Of a stretch of DNA of 10,000 nt, positions 7,939 to 10,000 are shown in pieces (positions within the stretch are counted from its first letter, which is position 1; each line of letters begins with the position of its first letter). This DNA is from Chrysomallon squamiferum (taxonomy: Eukaryota; Mollusca; Gastropoda; Neomphalida; Peltospiridae). Under the pieces are notes generated by a model, which was not told where the DNA came from, ran no database searches, and was given only the letters and a program-made list of their open reading frames with translations. A program made the position numbers and the translations under genes. The stretch is from positions 5,828,566 to 5,838,565 of the forward strand of contig CM022677.1 of the NCBI GenBank assembly GCA_012295275.1, written 5' to 3'.

Positions 7939-8056
7939 CTGCTCAGAATTGTTCTCTTTTGCAATGGCAGCAGTACAAACTTTATTTAACCAGAAAATAA
8001 CTGTGACCTCAGTGTCTGATGGAAGTTCACTGGATGTGTTAAAAGTTGTAATTTGT
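7939..8056 (-). pseudogene. CAMSAP: CAMSAP exon, CH region (ELP...VIFWLNKV)
   Basis: This 118-base exon has a strong acceptor (TTTAAACTTTCAG) and a donor GTGAAT (at 7933-7938). It gives one leading base plus 39 codons, including ITTFNTSSELPSDTEVTVIF and then WLNKVCTAAIAKENN. The CAMSAP CH region reads FSTFSASKELPYDLEDAMVF then WINKVN; STF, S-ELP-D, and the FW(L/I)NKV core match with correct spacing. The leading A completes an AG from the previous exon, so the two exons are in phase and give AVR at the join. This exon shows no damage by itself. It ends in phase 0 after Gln. Confidence 0.8.
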
Positions 8057-8434
8057 CTGAAAGTTTAAAAATTTCTTGTTCAAAATGCTGAATGAAAAGT
8101 CTGAGGTGTCATTGCATATATGATAAATTATACAAAATGTGCAGCCCAGATTTCATTCTCCATCTCCCTCTGTTCTCTGTCTTTCCATCCTTCATCCTCT
8201 CTCCTTCCCTCATACATTCATACATTTACATATTTAATTGCAGTCATCATAATACTTCTCCTTCTTAGTGACCAAAGTAGAAGGATGAATGCCTTTAAAT
8301 ACACCTCAAAAATAAAATAAATTAACTTTAACACACCCAAACAAACTCATTTTAATTAAAAAAATCATTCAAAGTTTAGCATTTAACAAGATAAAATTTT
8401 AAAAAAAATAAAGAAATAAATAAAAACAACATAC

Positions 8435-8521
8435 CTGACAGCTTGAACAGCATGTTCTACTGAAACAATTTCACTGGCATATGCCAACATCAGCACATGA
8501 GTTAGAGCTGTACATGCATAC
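8435..8521 (-). pseudogene. CAMSAP: CAMSAP exon, CH region (MLAYASEIVSVEHAVQAV)
   Basis: This 87-base exon has an acceptor TTTTTTAG and donor GTATGT. It gives one leading base, 28 codons and a trailing AG. It reads YACTALTHVLMLAYASEIVS and then VEHAVQAV. The family reads SAHMAMVDALMMAYTVEMIS then IEKVVASVKRF; the LM-AY, E(I/M)(V/I)S(V/I)E and V-A-V positions agree. The phase joins perfectly to the exon at 7939-8056. Joined to the strong donor of the exon at 8731-8820, its leading G should complete a codon, but the motif-bearing frame of that exon ends on a whole codon. Confidence 0.8.
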
Positions 8522-8730
8522 CTAAAAAAGTAAAAAGCAATAATAAACAAACAGTTAGAAATAAATAATTAATACTTCTGACATGCTTTTGTGATTAATA
8601 AAGTATGTTACCAAGCAATGCAACAAAACAACAGCAAATAACTGATGATTATTACACTATTTTATAATTAATTAACAACTACTACAAAACTTATTTTACT
8701 CTCTAAGACACAAAAATAAAATAAACTTAC

Positions 8731-8820
8731 AACTGAGAATGGTGCAGGCTACATGAGAATGGTTTCTGTAACAGCTGATTCATCCTTCTCCATGATGTAA
8801 ATTCCCTTTCTAGACAACAC
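8731..8820 (-). pseudogene. CAMSAP: CAMSAP exon, CH region (LSRKGIYIME), with in-frame stop
   Basis: This 90-base exon has a good acceptor (TATTATTCAG) and a strong donor (GTAAGT at 8725-8730). Its first frame reads VLSRKGIYIMEKDESAVTET and then ILM before a TAG. The family motif is ALSRKGIYVMESDDTPVTES then DLS, a near-exact match and the best anchor in the window. The last 19 bases or so belong to another frame: removing four bases (TGTA in the CTCATGTAGCC context) restores ILS followed by an uninterrupted join to the next exon. An alternative donor at that GTAGCC would also keep the frame. Earlier CAMSAP exons (start of the protein) were not recognised to the right. Confidence 0.85.
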
Positions 8821-9626
8821 CTGAATAATACTGCAGTGAGATACATAAAATATTTAACATCAATATTAAATATAAAGTTTAGTAATTTTTATAACAAAAT
8901 GCATTTATCTGACAAATGTAGATCCATATATACATATATATAATTTTCTTTAATTATTGTTGCATAGATCAGTGCTTTTAAAGTTGCATTTTACTGCATG
9001 GTTTTTAGCATAATTGCTAAAGACAGATCTCTTCTCTCCAAAAAAGCTGTGGTTGGACTTACGTACCTTTGGCTGAACGAGATTACAAATTCAGGTGCTA
9101 AATTCAAACTAATATATGCTTGAAAAATAGTAAATTAATGTTGTTGACCCTTATATTGCCTTAAGATGTTGTTTAGATTCTTGCTGAGAAATAGACTAAA
9201 AATGTATTTGTATGCAAACAAAAATACCAGCCAGTCTGTAGTTTTGTGTGTACTATGCTGCTGCAAGAGAAACAAATAACAAATAACTTGTATGTTACAA
9301 AATTTTCAAAAAAATAATTTTCATTATAAATTATGTATCAGAAAAAACAACCCAATAAAAACAGATTAAAATCACTCCAAGGTATCTTTGATAACTTTGA
9401 TATGAAAAAGATTTTGAATATGTATCTGAATAAAATTTACCTGCATTTTCCTTTCAAAATCAATGGAGAACCAGTAATTGATTTTGGTCATTTGACAACA
9501 TAAACAAAGTGTATTATATACATATTAAAACCAAAGCTACATATATCCAAATAAAGCTTTTTATGCCTTCTAGAGCTGTAGTTACTTCCATTTGTTGATC
9601 TATTTCAATACAAACTTAGTGCTTTA
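8821..9626. other. AT-rich DNA between the CAMSAP-like gene and rDNA, no firm feature
   Basis: Two minus-strand exon-like pieces were examined: one ending at the donor-like GTACGTAAG near 9056-9066, and one reading INYWFSIDFERKMQ before a GTAAAT near 9440. Neither matches the N-terminal CAMSAP exons that should lie here. Otherwise there is no gene. Confidence 0.5.
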
Positions 9627-9724
9627 CCCATTCGCAAATTCGCTAGGTGGTAGTTTGTGCTTAGACATGAATGGCTCAGTCTTTGAGACAAGCATCTATG
9701 ACTACTGGAAGGATCAACCAGATA
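9627..9724 (-). pseudogene. Truncated and mutated 5' end of 18S rRNA
   Basis: Read on the minus strand from 9724, the sequence begins TATCTGGTTGATCC, the universal start of eukaryotic small-subunit rRNA, and continues CTTGTCTCAAAGA and CATGTCTAAG to about CGAATGGG at 9627. Against the conserved sequence it carries several changes at normally invariant sites: TTCCAG for TGCCAG, two extra bases in the CATATGC segment, GACTGAGCCATTCATG for GATTAAGCCATGCATG, and more changes after CTAAG. The match ends abruptly after about 98 bases and AT-rich unrelated DNA follows. It cannot encode a working 18S rRNA, so it is a detached rDNA fragment or decayed edge unit. The open frames at 9592-9783 and 9676-9867 crossing it are not genes. 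Confidence 0.88.
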
Positions 9725-10000
9725 GCTGCTCTTTTCTTTCTTTCTGGATTTTTTTTCTTTTCGTTTCGTTTCCGTGTGCCTGACCCGCGTCCAGCGAGGG
9801 GCACCCGTTGCAAGACCGTCGACGTGAGGTTTCGTTCCCTCGAACGCGCCGAGTACAGCGCAGTCATTCAGTCGAGTCGGCGGGCACGGTCCAGACCGAA
9901 GCGGGCTCCTGCGAATGGGGAGCGCTCGCGCCGAGTCTGTACCGAGCGTGCAGAGCCGGCCTCGCTGAGCGAGAGAGCGCGGAGATACATCTCCACGTCT
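9725..10000 (-). other. Probable rDNA external transcribed spacer remnant
   Basis: This DNA lies immediately 5' of the 18S start on the minus strand. After a pyrimidine-rich tract (9729-9772) it becomes GC-rich with very many CpG dinucleotides, unlike the rest of the window. That is the expected place and composition for a 5' external transcribed spacer. Spacers are not conserved between species, so the identity rests on position and composition alone. The window ends inside it, so the promoter is not visible. Confidence 0.6.

Noticed and set aside
8120-8320. Open frame of 66 codons
   Set aside because: It comes from a CT-rich tract (8158-8212) followed by AT-rich sequence, with no motif or splice context.
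9066-9110. Minus-strand piece ending PEFV...SFSQR before a good donor, recalling the KPDFVQPR end of the CH domain
   Set aside because: It would need several extra bases removed and lies on the wrong side of the CH exons. Probably chance.
9436-9486. Minus-strand piece INYWFSIDFERKMQ before GTAAAT
   Set aside because: The location fits an N-terminal CAMSAP exon but the residues do not match, and the donor is weak.
9592-9867. Two open frames at the right edge
   Set aside because: Both run across the 18S rRNA start and its spacer, so they are not protein genes.
1-10000. CRISPR array, integron, phage, secretion or toxin-antitoxin system
   Set aside because: There are no regularly spaced repeats and no bacterial gene organisation. 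Introns, the animal gene family and eukaryotic 18S point to animal nuclear DNA.

Overview
The window is about 10 kb of strongly AT-rich, intron-bearing animal DNA with long A and T runs, microsatellites and no bacterial-type gene layout. The right edge carries the reverse complement of a eukaryotic 18S rRNA 5' end. The recognisable protein family, CAMSAP/Patronin, is animal-specific. An invertebrate is the best reading. A spiralian such as a mollusc is a guess from repeat style and the 18S wording, not a demonstrated assignment.

The main content is a broken gene of the CAMSAP/Patronin family (microtubule minus-end binding proteins). No listed open frame covers it; it appears when short splice-bounded exons are read together. 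On the minus strand, from right to left, are three exons of the N-terminal calponin-homology (CH) region (8731-8820, 8435-8521, 7939-8056), a piece from the end of the CH domain (7066-7137), two short linker exons (6323-6408, 5859-5882), and a nearly continuous central block (5161 down to 4197) that includes the LKPAKEK motif and the first coiled-coil signature. On the plus strand, at 1862-2002, 2628-2731 and 2893-2985, are weaker matches to the C-terminal CKK microtubule-binding domain. This is the layout expected if the 3' part of a minus-strand gene had been inverted in place.

The copy is damaged. The first exon has an in-frame stop and cannot join the second through its strong donor. The middle of the CH domain is missing. 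The central block changes frame at least twice and has an internal TGA. The CKK pieces use several frames. Because introns and splice sites survive, it is an unprocessed (duplicated) pseudogene rather than a retrocopy. The family matches were made from memory of vertebrate and insect CAMSAP sequence, without a search.

Other regions: 1-240 is A-rich and TTTA-rich. 241-545 is an unexplained CpG-containing island with four consecutive inverted repeats. 541-1100, 1310-1860, 3000-4060 and 8821-9626 are AT-rich with nothing firmly identifiable. 5182-5790 holds tandem and trinucleotide repeats. 6486-6514, 7361-7443 and 7761-7831 are microsatellites. 9627-9724 is a truncated, mutated 18S rRNA 5' end on the minus strand, and 9725-10000 is the GC- and CpG-rich flank where the external transcribed spacer should lie.
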